64,000 nt of DNA. It comes from Flavivirga amylovorans. GTDB lineage: Bacteria; Bacteroidota; Bacteroidia; Flavobacteriales; Flavobacteriaceae. A model generated the notes under the pieces. That model searched no databases and was not told where the DNA came from. It was given only the letters and a program-made list of their open reading frames with translations. Below are positions 1 through 9,196 of this stretch, piece after piece (the stretch's first letter is position 1; every line of letters starts with the position of its first letter). The stretch spans positions 33,056 to 97,055 of the forward strand of contig NZ_JAUOEM010000011.1 of assembly GCF_030540875.1 (NCBI RefSeq). Direction: 5' to 3'. The position numbers and the translations under genes are program-made.

Positions 1-1
1 A

Positions 2-1651
2 ACGAGAGATTTAGCTAATTTCGATCCTTCTGCCGCTAGTTTTCAAGGAGAAGCTTTTAAAACCCATTCATTAGCTTGGGATTGGTCATTCGATAATATT
101 TTAACCTATAAAAAAACGTTTGCCGAAGACCATAACATTAATGCCACTTTTGTATATGGTGTTGAAAAAAGACATTTTAATGGTACAGATGCTAGATCTA
201 GTAATTTTGTAGTAAAAATTTTAGGATATAATAGGCTTGAAGCGGGCGATTCATCTCTTAATCAAGTCTTTTCAGGTAAAGAAGAAGAATCAAGTCTTTA
301 CCAGATGGGTAGATTATTGTACAATTACAAGAATAAGTATTTTTTTACAGGAACTGTTAGAAGGGATGGGTTTTCTGGTTTTGGTATTAATAATAAAACA
401 GCTGTATTTCCTTCTGCTGCTATTGGGTGGGTTGTTACCGAAGAATCTTTTGCAAACGATTCAAGCTGGTTAAATTATTTAAAATTCAGGTTTTCTTATG
501 GGCAATCTGGCAGACGTGGCGTAGGTCGTTATGATACTTTAGCCCAAGTAGATTCTACACCAAGTGTTGTATTTGGCGATGGCGGTCAAACTTTTTTAGG
601 GCAAGAGCCAACTACTTTAGCTAATAATTCTTTAGGATGGGAAACCACCACAGGTGCTAACTATGGTCTCGATTTTACACTGTTTAATAACCGAATAAAT
701 GGAACCTTTGAATATTATTCTAATAAAACAGAAGATATACTTTTTGAAATTGATCTTCCAGTAATTACTGGGTTTGAAGATATCAATACTAATCTAGCAG
801 AAGTGTCTAACTCTGGGATAGAATTAACATTATCAAGTAACATAGTAGATAAAGGGGATTGGAAATGGAATACTTCTGTCAATTTCAATAGGGTTCGTAA
901 CAAAGTAGAATCAATATTAGGAGTCGATAATGATGGTGATGGGATTGAAGACGATTTAATTTCAAATAATAGAACTGATGGACTGTTTATAGGTGAGCCT
1001 CAAAGGGTTTATTATGATTATGAAATAATAGGCATGTGGCAGTTGGCAGATGCAGCAGATGGCTCTATTTGGCCCGGATTTTTACCTGGTACCTATAAAT
1101 TGAATGATTTAGATGGTAGTGATGATATTTCATTGGCTAGCGATAGAAAAATTATTGGATATAGGGATCCGTCTTACCGATTTGGTATAGCAAATACAGT
1201 TTCTTATAAAAACCTAAGCATGTATGTTTTTCTAAATTCCATTCAAGGAGGTAAAGATTATTATTTTGGTGATGATGCTCCGCATAGTACTGGTAATTGG
1301 AACAAAGCAGACCAATTATCATATAGCAATGTTCCAAAGGGTGCTTGGGACTATTGGATGCCAGAAAACCCTAATGCGAAGTATCGTAGATTGGATGATG
1401 CTGGTCAATTTCCAGGAACACCATATACTCAAAGAAGTTTTGTTCGTTTGCAAGATGTTACGATTTCTTATAATTTTCCTAATAAGCTAATCGAAAAATT
1501 AAGCCTTAGCAACCTTAAATTATTTGTTAGTGGTAAAAACTTAGCTACTTGGACTAAATGGAATGGTAGTGACCCAGAAACTGGGGTTGGATTTCGACCA
1601 GATAACCCATTACTTAAAAGTTATACCATGGGTTTAAATGTTCAATTTTAA
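2..1651 (+). CDS. SusC/RagA-type TonB-linked outer membrane receptor (C-terminal part)
   Basis: The reading frame is open from the first bases of the window, so the gene begins outside it and about 549 C-terminal residues are visible. They form the TonB-dependent beta-barrel: alternating aromatic strands, periplasmic turns, and the usual SusC ending in which the last strand finishes on a hydrophobic-aromatic pattern (MGLNVQF). In this family the barrel imports oligosaccharides across the outer membrane with a SusD lid and energy from TonB-ExbBD. The SusD gene follows 12 bp downstream, which supports the assignment. The plug domain and any carboxypeptidase-like N-terminal domain are not in view, so substrate class rests only on the neighbouring glycosidases. 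Confidence 0.93.
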   Translation, partial: TRDLANFDPSAASFQGEAFKTHSLAWDWSFDNILTYKKTFAEDHNINATFVYGVEKRHFNGTDARSSNFVVKILGYNRLEAGDSSLNQVFSGKEEESSLYQMGRLLYNYKNKYFFTGTVRRDGFSGFGINNKTAVFPSAAIGWVVTEESFANDSSWLNYLKFRFSYGQSGRRGVGRYDTLAQVDSTPSVVFGDGGQTFLGQEPTTLANNSLGWETTTGANYGLDFTLFNNRINGTFEYYSNKTEDILFEIDLPVITGFEDINTNLAEVSNSGIELTLSSNIVDKGDWKWNTSVNFNRVRNKVESILGVDNDGDGIEDDLISNNRTDGLFIGEPQRVYYDYEIIGMWQLADAADGSIWPGFLPGTYKLNDLDGSDDISLASDRKIIGYRDPSYRFGIANTVSYKNLSMYVFLNSIQGGKDYYFGDDAPHSTGNWNKADQLSYSNVPKGAWDYWMPENPNAKYRRLDDAGQFPGTPYTQRSFVRLQDVTISYNFPNKLIEKLSLSNLKLFVSGKNLATWTKWNGSDPETGVGFRPDNPLLKSYTMGLNVQF

Positions 1652-1663
1652 AAAAAAATAATT

Positions 1664-3340
1664 ATGAAAAATATAAGAGATATAGTAAAGGTGCTTTTTT
1701 TAGCTGTGATATTAGTATCCTGTAATGAAAAGGAATTTTTGGAAGAAACACCTTTTGATTTTTATTCGCCAGAAAACTCATATACAACACCAGATCAGAT
1801 AGATTTGGCAATTGTAAGGTTGTATAAAGATAGCCAGACTGTGTTTGTTGGAGGTGTTGTAAATACTTTTGCTTTTTTTTATACTACAGATGTAGGGTAC
1901 GATGCTATTGCGACGACACACCAGCTAAACTCATGGTCAGATAAAATAACTCCAGAAACAGGTGAAGTAGAATGGATGTGGGAGAATTTATATAAAATAG
2001 TAGCCAATGCGAATACGATTCTATCAAGAATTGGTGCCGTAGAATACCCTTCTGAGGCTGCACGTAATGCTAAAATAGGAGAAGCTAAGTTTTTTAGGGC
2101 TTTAGCTTATAGAACTTTGGGGATTTTATATGGTGGAGTACCTCTATCACTGGAAGAAATAACGGCTCCTAAGAGAGATTTTGTAAGAGATACCCAGGCT
2201 AATGTGTTTGCTCAGGTTATTAATGATCTTGAAGAAGCTGTTCTTAATTTACCGGATGCTGATGAAGTGGAACAAGATGGAAGAATATCTAAAGGAGCGG
2301 CTAATCATCTTTTAGCAGAGATGTACATTATTAATCAAGAGTATGATAAGGCTATTGCTGCGGCTACGGCGGTTATCGATAATCCAAATTATGAATTAAT
2401 GACACAACGTTTTGGGTCAAGAATCTCAGAACCAGGAGATGTATATTGGGATCTGTTTAGAAGAGGTAATGTCAATAGAGGTAAAGAAGGAAGCTCAGTA
2501 AATAGAGAAGCCATTTGGGTTGCTCAATATGAACACCTTGCTCTAGGAGGAGGTGACCCAGATAATTTTGCCCGATTTTTAGCACCCTTGTATTGGCAGT
2601 TAAAGGATGATAATGGAGAAAATATATTTTTCAGCCATTCAAGTCAAAATGGTGGTCGTGGTATAGGTTGGTGGGCCGCTTCAGATTATATGTTGAATCA
2701 AGTTTGGGCAAACTCTAATAACGATATGCGAAATTCAGAATATAATATTATTCGTGATGTGGTTGTAGATAATCCAAATTCCGCATACTTTGGACAAATG
2801 ATGGTGGCTAGTGGAGCAATTGATAATTATCCTAATACAATTAATAGGTGGTGGAGTGCGATTTTCGCAAAAAGTAACCCAATAGGTAATTTCCCTGACG
2901 ATGTTATTGCAGACCCTGAAACAGGAGAAACAAATAATGGAGCGGGTAGTACATTTAATGATAGATATATGATGAGGCTTGCAGAAACTTATTTATTAAG
3001 AGCAGAGGCATATATATTAAAAGGAGATCAAGCAAGTGCAGCCATTGATATTAATGCGGTTAGAGCTAGAGTTAATGCAGATCCTGTAATGGAAGCCGAT
3101 GTAGATATGGATTATTTGTTAGATGAAAGGGCTAGAGAGCTTTTTACTGAAGAATTCAGACTACTTACACTTATGAGAATGGGTAAAATAGTTGAAAGAG
3201 TAAGACAACATAACCCTATGCACAATGGGCAATATGAATCATTTATAATTAATGATACTCAAAATTTATGGCCTATACCCATTAGTGAAATCATAACAAA
3301 TACCGAAGCAGTTTTAGAACAAAACCCTGGGTATAATTAA
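1664..3340 (+). CDS. RagB/SusD family nutrient uptake outer membrane lipoprotein
   Basis: The product has 558 aa. The N-terminus is a lipoprotein signal with the lipobox L-V-S-C and Cys20 as the lipidated residue. The body has the SusD layout: TPR-like helices around residues 70-230 (for example the segment ending in KFFRALAYRTLG) and a conserved C-terminal half with RLAETYLLRAEAYI and DERARELFTEEFR. SusD proteins sit on the cell surface as the glycan-binding lid of the SusC barrel. The gene starts 12 bp after the SusC stop, so the two are co-transcribed. A hairpin terminator lies about 70 bp after its stop, so the downstream enzymes probably form a separate transcript. Confidence 0.95.
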   Translation: MKNIRDIVKVLFLAVILVSCNEKEFLEETPFDFYSPENSYTTPDQIDLAIVRLYKDSQTVFVGGVVNTFAFFYTTDVGYDAIATTHQLNSWSDKITPETGEVEWMWENLYKIVANANTILSRIGAVEYPSEAARNAKIGEAKFFRALAYRTLGILYGGVPLSLEEITAPKRDFVRDTQANVFAQVINDLEEAVLNLPDADEVEQDGRISKGAANHLLAEMYIINQEYDKAIAAATAVIDNPNYELMTQRFGSRISEPGDVYWDLFRRGNVNRGKEGSSVNREAIWVAQYEHLALGGGDPDNFARFLAPLYWQLKDDNGENIFFSHSSQNGGRGIGWWAASDYMLNQVWANSNNDMRNSEYNIIRDVVVDNPNSAYFGQMMVASGAIDNYPNTINRWWSAIFAKSNPIGNFPDDVIADPETGETNNGAGSTFNDRYMMRLAETYLLRAEAYILKGDQASAAIDINAVRARVNADPVMEADVDMDYLLDERARELFTEEFRLLTLMRMGKIVERVRQHNPMHNGQYESFIINDTQNLWPIPISEIITNTEAVLEQNPGYN

Positions 3341-3412
3341 GAAGATAAAACCATAATTTATTTTTTAAATAAAGAATTATTTAGTAGTTGTTAGTTTAGT
3401 TTGAGTTAGTTT

Positions 3413-3448
3413 AAAATGGGACCTGCTTCATAACAGGTCTCATTTTTA
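3413..3448 (+). terminator. Rho-independent terminator after susD
   Basis: The arms AAAATGGGACCTG (3413-3425) and CAGGTCTCATTTT (3434-3446) pair over 13 bp with one G-U, around an 8-nt loop. The A-rich left and T-rich right flanks could work in either direction. It closes the susCD transcript. Confidence 0.75.
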
Positions 3449-3969
3449 AAAATAGCTAGTTCATTTTTATTTTGTGATTAAGCTTTTTGTTTAAGTGATT
3501 TTAGGTATAAATTGTTAGGTAATATTGACTTTTCTAAAAAAACGATAATTATTATAAAATCTAAATGGATCAATTGCGATTCCTTCGAGAATTTATTTCC
3601 TGTAAAGACAGTCATTTTTTCTCACTATAACTTTTTTAAACAAGAAAATAATCTAGTATTATAATAGGAAAATCTATTTGTCTTAGGAGTTTTGGATATT
3701 AATTTTATAGAATCATAAACCCCATTATACAGGATGGAAATCTGTGGAATTAGGCAGAATTAATTATGTTTTTATTGATCTAAATCCAAGCATGTATTAC
3801 AGAAATTTTCTTGTGTGTAAAACACAGAAAAGTTATAAGAGATTATAGAATTTGGTGATGCTAAATAACATCTGTCTTAAATATTTGAAATTAATGGTTA
3901 AATAGCTTAGATAAGGTAATTTAAATCATCAATTATGTTAAATAATTACAAATAAAAACAATTATAAAT
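3449..3969. other. Intergenic region between susD and the DUF5703 gene
   Basis: About 520 bp of AT-rich DNA without a convincing ORF. I see no regulator gene, no clear TAnnTTTG promoter and no strong repeat. It probably holds the promoter of the downstream enzyme group and some decayed sequence. Confidence 0.5.
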
Positions 3970-6321
3970 ATGAGAATATTTGGAATACTTAAAATTAGTA
4001 TTTTGCTTTTAATTGTTACAGTATGTAGTGGGCAATCATCCAAGTTGAATTTGAGCAATTACAACATTATTTGGCATAGTCAAAGTAAAAACTCCAGCGA
4101 ATCAATGCCTTTGGGAGGAGGTGATGTTGGACTTAATGTTTGGGTCGAAAATGGCGAATTATTGTTTTATGTTTCGCAATCCGGAACGTTTGATGAGAAT
4201 AACCAAATGCTAAAACATGGTAGGGTACGTATGAATGTTGAGCCAAATCCGTTTGAAGACGGTGACTCGTTTTCTCAAAAATTAGTTTTAGAAGATGGAA
4301 ACATAATAATTAAGGCTAAAAAAGGTGGCCATGAAATTACCATGAATTTATGGGTTGATGTTTTTCATCCTGTAGTACATATTGAAACCGAAAGTACAAT
4401 TCCTGTAGAAGTAACAGCAAGTTATGAATCTTGGAGAACAGAAGATATCGTTGTTCCAAAAGGTATGCGTCATGCCAGTTTTAGTTTAACAAATTATCCT
4501 GGTGAAGTAAAAACCTATAAAGATGAAATTAAGGCAAATAATAATCAAGTCATGTGGTTTCATTGCAATCGGGAAGATAGATTACTTTATGACTTCTGTG
4601 TTAAGCAACAAGGATTAGAAGGTGTAAAAGACCAGATTGTCAATACCCAAAAAGGAAGAACTTTTGGAGGCATATTAAAAGGCGAAGGCATGGTTGATGC
4701 GGGTACTTCGAACGGTAAATATGTTTCAACAAACTTTAAGGCCTGGCATCTTAAAACTTCAGAAAAAACAACTTCAAATACTGTTCAGCTTTATTTACAT
4801 ACCGATATTTGCGATTCGGCAGATGAATGGAAAAAAGAGGTGCAAAATTTGGTTGAAAAAACCTCCAAAAATACAGCAGATGCCAAAAGAAAAACTAAGG
4901 AATGGTGGCATAAATACTGGGAAAGAAGCTACATTGGTATAAATACGGAAAAAGCAGATACAGGTGATGCTGCATGGCAAGTAGGGCGTAACTATCAGTT
5001 ATTTAGATATATGTTAGGTTGCAATGCATATGGTGATTATCCCAGTAAATTTAATGGTAGCTTGTTTACGGTAGATCCGGTTTTTGTTACTGAAAAAGAG
5101 TTTGACTGGACCCCGGATTTTAGGCAATGGGGAGGCGGAAGTTTTACAGCACAAAATCAACGTTTGGTATATTGGCCCATGTTGAAAAGTGGTGATTTTG
5201 ATATGATGCCACCTCAATTTAATTACTATGAAAGAATCCTTTCAAGTGCAGAGGCCCGTACCAAAGTATATTGGGGACACGAAGGCGCTTGTTTTACTGA
5301 GCAACTCGAAAACTTTGGTTTACCATTTGCGGGAGGTTGGGGATTTGAATCAGGAGCCAGAAAACGACAACCAGAAACAGAATTTGGAGTGCAAACCAAC
5401 AAATATGTTAACCATCACTATGTAAACCAGCTTGAATTCTCTTTAATGATTTTAGATTATTATCAGTTTTCAGGTGAAAATATTAACAAGTACTTGCCAT
5501 TTATAAAAAGTTCGTTGAAATTTTTTGACGAGCACTATCAATACCGTCAAAAGCAAAGAACAGGTGAGACGTTGGATAAAGAGGGAAAATTAGTCTTTTA
5601 CCCCTCAACAGCAGCTGAGATGTATAAAATTGCTAAAAATCCGGTCGATGTCATTTCCGCATTAAAAGCTATTTTGCCAAGAATGATAATGCTACCTGAT
5701 GAATTGGTTGCTACAGACGAAAAGAAATATTATCAGTCATTTTTGGAAAGAGTACCCGAAATTACATTCGATGAAAAAGAAGGCCATAAGGTAATTAAAC
5801 CAGCCGAAAGCTGGGAATATGTGGCCAATCAGGAGGTGCCGGAGTTATATACGGTTTATCCTTATAGTATTTATGGTATAAATAAACCCGATTTGGATGT
5901 GGCCATTAATACTTACTGGCACGGTGAATCTAAAGAAAAAAGAAAATTTGAAGTGTGCTGGAGCCAAGTGGGAATTTTTGCGGCTCGTATGGGATTAACC
6001 GAAGAAGCCGAACGTTTGGTAAAAATCAAATTAGCAGATGCCCCACGTCGTTTTCCCGCATTTTGGGGGCCTGGCCCGGATTGGGTACCGGATGTAGATC
6101 ATGGAGGTTCAGGTATGGTCAATTTGCAAGAAATGTTGATGCAAACAGATGGAAAAGAAATCCTGTTATTTCCATCATGGCCAAAAGATTGGGACGTGCA
6201 CTTTAAAATGCATGCACCAAATAATACAGTTGTAGAAGCTGAATTAAAAGGAGGGAAGTTGGTGAGGTTAAATGTCACCCCAAAGAATAGGGAAAAAGAT
6301 ATTCAGGTTTTGATTAAGTAA
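3970..6321 (+). CDS. DUF5703-domain protein, predicted secreted glycoside hydrolase-like enzyme
   Basis: The product has 783 aa with an N-terminal signal peptide (hydrophobic core at residues 7-20, likely cleavage before QSS). The N-terminal region has the DUF5703 signature, including SMPLGGGDVGLNVWVENGEL and a following FYVSQSGTFDE segment. The remainder is rich in Trp and aromatic motifs (W-H-K-Y-W, W-T-P-D-F-R-Q-W, F-W-G-P-G-P-D-W), as in all-alpha six-hairpin toroid glycosidases such as GH95-like enzymes. The activity is not known to me; a role in the polysaccharide utilisation locus is inferred from its position between susCD and GH3/GH29 genes. The start fits the signal peptide. Export to the periplasm or surface is expected. 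Confidence 0.75.
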   Translation: MRIFGILKISILLLIVTVCSGQSSKLNLSNYNIIWHSQSKNSSESMPLGGGDVGLNVWVENGELLFYVSQSGTFDENNQMLKHGRVRMNVEPNPFEDGDSFSQKLVLEDGNIIIKAKKGGHEITMNLWVDVFHPVVHIETESTIPVEVTASYESWRTEDIVVPKGMRHASFSLTNYPGEVKTYKDEIKANNNQVMWFHCNREDRLLYDFCVKQQGLEGVKDQIVNTQKGRTFGGILKGEGMVDAGTSNGKYVSTNFKAWHLKTSEKTTSNTVQLYLHTDICDSADEWKKEVQNLVEKTSKNTADAKRKTKEWWHKYWERSYIGINTEKADTGDAAWQVGRNYQLFRYMLGCNAYGDYPSKFNGSLFTVDPVFVTEKEFDWTPDFRQWGGGSFTAQNQRLVYWPMLKSGDFDMMPPQFNYYERILSSAEARTKVYWGHEGACFTEQLENFGLPFAGGWGFESGARKRQPETEFGVQTNKYVNHHYVNQLEFSLMILDYYQFSGENINKYLPFIKSSLKFFDEHYQYRQKQRTGETLDKEGKLVFYPSTAAEMYKIAKNPVDVISALKAILPRMIMLPDELVATDEKKYYQSFLERVPEITFDEKEGHKVIKPAESWEYVANQEVPELYTVYPYSIYGINKPDLDVAINTYWHGESKEKRKFEVCWSQVGIFAARMGLTEEAERLVKIKLADAPRRFPAFWGPGPDWVPDVDHGGSGMVNLQEMLMQTDGKEILLFPSWPKDWDVHFKMHAPNNTVVEAELKGGKLVRLNVTPKNREKDIQVLIK

Positions 6322-6397
6322 TTTTTTGTGTTATTCCTAGTGTAAGAGTACCGTAAATTCAAATTAAATATTGAGATAATATAAGAATGTATGAAAG

Positions 6398-6700
6398 CTT
6401 TGGGACCCTCAGTCCGCAGCAGAACAAGGCAATTGGTACGCTAAAGGGATGTATATTCCTAAAGGTCAGCCAGGAAGTCGCGGACAATACGAATCCCATA
6501 TCAAGAATTATGAACATCCTTCAGAGTTTGGATATAAAGATGTGATTAAAACCTGGAAAGCAGAAAAGTTTACATCTGAGTATGCAGATTATTTAATATC
6601 TATTTATAAAAAGGGAGGAGCAAAGTTTTTCTTAACTACGGTTCATCATCACGACAATTTCGACATGTGGAACATCCGTTTAATGAGGCATATTGTTTAA
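6398..6700 (+). pseudogene. Remnant of a GH29 alpha-L-fucosidase
   Basis: An open stretch of about 100 codons reads like the N-terminal catalytic region of a GH29 fucosidase. It runs from a WDPQSAAEQGNWYAKGMYIP-type segment (family form HWGPQS...), through HPSEFGYKDVIKTWKAEKF, to GGAKFFLTTVHHHDNFDMWN, then breaks at a stop. The HWG glycine is replaced by Asp, an in-frame stop lies just upstream of the segment, and the remaining 350 or so residues of the enzyme are absent. The piece is therefore a decayed, internally truncated gene. An intact GH29 gene lies about 2.5 kb downstream, but the remnant is from a different subfamily (its motif wording differs), so it is not a simple tandem copy. Confidence 0.8.
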
Positions 6701-6800
6701 AAATTCAATAGTCTAAATTGTTTTAAGAATAAATAGAAAGCGTATAAAAAAAGTTTAGGTCTATTTAATATCAAAATTGATAATTAAAGTAATATATTTT

Positions 6801-9161
6801 ATGAAGCATATCATTTATATAATAGTGCTGGTTTTGTTAGCAAGCTGTGATTCTACAAAGAATGAAGTTAGCTATTCGATAGCACCCTATTCAACACCCG
6901 AAATAGATTCCTTAGTAGCACAAGTCATGGCAGATATGACCTTGGAGGAAAAAATTGTTCAGATTCGAGGTATCCGACCCAGTGAAATAATGGAAGATGG
7001 AAAGTTCTCTCCTGAAAAGGCAAAAGAGGCAATGCCACTTGGTATGGGACATTTTTGTCAATTTTCGTCGCAACTTGTATTCACGCCTAACGAACTAAGA
7101 GATTTTGTACGTGAGGTACAAGATTGGTTAATGACAGAAACCCGAACCGGAATTCCCGCTATTTTTCACGAAGAGGCGATCACCGGTTTTGCAACAAAAG
7201 GAGCCACCACATATCCTCAACAAATTGGTATGGGATGTACCTGGAATCCAGAACTAATTGAAGAGTGCGCTAATACCACACGAATAAATATGCGAGCTGG
7301 TGGTGCAACTTATGCATTATCACCTATGGTAGATATTAGTAGGACTGCACATTGGGAGCGTATTGAAGAAAGCTATGGTGAGGATGCCTATTTGACATCA
7401 CGTATGGGGGTAGCCTTTGTTAATGGTCTACAGGGAAATGATTTTAGAACAGGAGTTGCAGCAACCACCAAACACTTTGCTGGATATGGGACACAAAATA
7501 GCAATCCTAAGGAGTTATATGAAGAGTATATTATGCCACATGAAGCTATAATAAAGTTAGCAGGATCCAAAAGTGTTATGCCATCTTATGGAAAATATAA
7601 AAATATACCTGTTGTAGCCAGTAAAGAGTTGCTTACTGATATTTTAAGGACATATATTGGGTTTGATGGTGTGGTAATAAGTGATTATGGTGCAATTCGT
7701 TTATTTCATGGAATAAGCGATTTAGCTAAAACAGAAAAAGAAGCAGCTGTTAAAGCTATGATGGCAGGAACAGATATTGAAGTGTCTTATGCTTGGGGAT
7801 TTCCATTTTTACCTGAAGCAGTAGAAGAAGGAATGATTTCTATAGATGTTATAGATGCAGCGGTAAAGCGTTCACTAATTATGAAAGCTAAGCTGGGATT
7901 GTTAGACGAAAATCCTCAAATTGGGAAAGATGGGGATTTAGATTTTGACCCACCAGCCTTTAGGGATTTAGCATACAAATCTGCAAGTCAGTCGATTGTG
8001 TTGCTAAAGAACAATGGCATATTACCATTAAAAGAAGATATTAAGAATATCGCTTTACTTGGTCCCAATGGATCAACACCGTATTGTCTTTTAGGTGATT
8101 ATACTTATCAATCTATGATTTCATTTTGGTGGAGTAAAACCTTTGACCCAGAAGATCCTAAATTGTTTACGTTACACGAAGGGTTGAGTTCTAGGTTAGG
8201 TAATGACGTTGAGATTATGCAAGAACGCGGTTGTGACTGGAGCGAGCCATTGGAGGCGGTAATAAAATCAGACGGTTTGGGTGATGATCGATTAAGTAAA
8301 CTAAAGATGTACACCCTTAAAGGGTTACCACAACCAGATTTACAACGTGCGTTAAAATTGGCAAACGAAAGTGATGTCATTATCGCTGCTGTGGGTGAAA
8401 ACATATACCTCTGTGGCGAAGGCCGTTTGCGTAAAGGAATACGCTTACCCGGAGAACAAGAAGAATTTGTGCAAAAGCTTGTTGATACTGGTAAACCTGT
8501 AGTTCTGGTTGTTTTTGGAGGTCGTCAGCAACTTGTAAACAAATTTGAAGATAAATGTGCTGCAATTGTTCAAGCATGGTACCCGGGAGAAGAAGGTGGT
8601 AATGCGATTGCCGACATCTTAGTAGGAAATGTAAACCCTTCAGGTAAATTATGTGTTACCTACCCAGCTAATGAAAGTAAAACGGAAAATAATTATAAAA
8701 ATGGATATGAAAACACAGAGATTCAATATCCTTTTGGTTATGGTCTTTCTTACACCAAATTTGAGTACAGCGATTTAAAAATTCAGAAAAAGGCCAAGGT
8801 AACAGATGAATATATAATGATTTCCTTGAAGGTTAAAAATATTGGAGAAATAGATGGAGCAGAAATTGTGCAGCTTTATGTATCTCCAGAAAATGAAGAA
8901 CTGGGCTTAAAACCTATTCAACTAAAGGGTTTTAACAGAGTTGACTTAAAAGCAAACGAAGAAAAACGTATCAGATTCAAAGTATCTCTTCAACAATTAA
9001 CCCAATTCAAAAATGAAGAATGGATTATAAAACCAGGTATTTACGAGTTTAAAGTTGGAGCTTCCTGCATCGATATCCGTTTAAAAGGTAAGGTTGAAGT
9101 AAAAGGAGAAAAACGTGTACTTAAAAACGGAAGAGAAGTTTTCTTTTCAACAAATGAATAA
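6801..9161 (+). CDS. GH3 family beta-glycosidase, lipoprotein
   Basis: The product has 786 aa. I start at ATG 6801 because it begins a clean lipoprotein signal (lipobox L-A-S-C, Cys16); an upstream in-frame TTG at 6777 would spoil it. Domain order is typical of GH3: (beta/alpha)8 domain with KHFAGYG near residue 225 and GFDGVVISDYGAI near residue 290 (Asp as the expected nucleophile), an alpha/beta sandwich domain (SIVLLKNNGILPL onward), and a C-terminal fibronectin-III-like domain starting after YPFGYGLSYTKFEY. GH3 enzymes release beta-linked glucose, xylose or related sugars from oligosaccharide ends. Lipidation places it at the inner face of the outer membrane or on the surface. It precedes the GH29 gene by 35 bp and is likely in the same operon. 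Confidence 0.94.
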   Translation: MKHIIYIIVLVLLASCDSTKNEVSYSIAPYSTPEIDSLVAQVMADMTLEEKIVQIRGIRPSEIMEDGKFSPEKAKEAMPLGMGHFCQFSSQLVFTPNELRDFVREVQDWLMTETRTGIPAIFHEEAITGFATKGATTYPQQIGMGCTWNPELIEECANTTRINMRAGGATYALSPMVDISRTAHWERIEESYGEDAYLTSRMGVAFVNGLQGNDFRTGVAATTKHFAGYGTQNSNPKELYEEYIMPHEAIIKLAGSKSVMPSYGKYKNIPVVASKELLTDILRTYIGFDGVVISDYGAIRLFHGISDLAKTEKEAAVKAMMAGTDIEVSYAWGFPFLPEAVEEGMISIDVIDAAVKRSLIMKAKLGLLDENPQIGKDGDLDFDPPAFRDLAYKSASQSIVLLKNNGILPLKEDIKNIALLGPNGSTPYCLLGDYTYQSMISFWWSKTFDPEDPKLFTLHEGLSSRLGNDVEIMQERGCDWSEPLEAVIKSDGLGDDRLSKLKMYTLKGLPQPDLQRALKLANESDVIIAAVGENIYLCGEGRLRKGIRLPGEQEEFVQKLVDTGKPVVLVVFGGRQQLVNKFEDKCAAIVQAWYPGEEGGNAIADILVGNVNPSGKLCVTYPANESKTENNYKNGYENTEIQYPFGYGLSYTKFEYSDLKIQKKAKVTDEYIMISLKVKNIGEIDGAEIVQLYVSPENEELGLKPIQLKGFNRVDLKANEEKRIRFKVSLQQLTQFKNEEWIIKPGIYEFKVGASCIDIRLKGKVEVKGEKRVLKNGREVFFSTNE

Positions 9162-9196
9162 GTATTAAAGTTTAGCAATTAATAAAGAAATATAAA

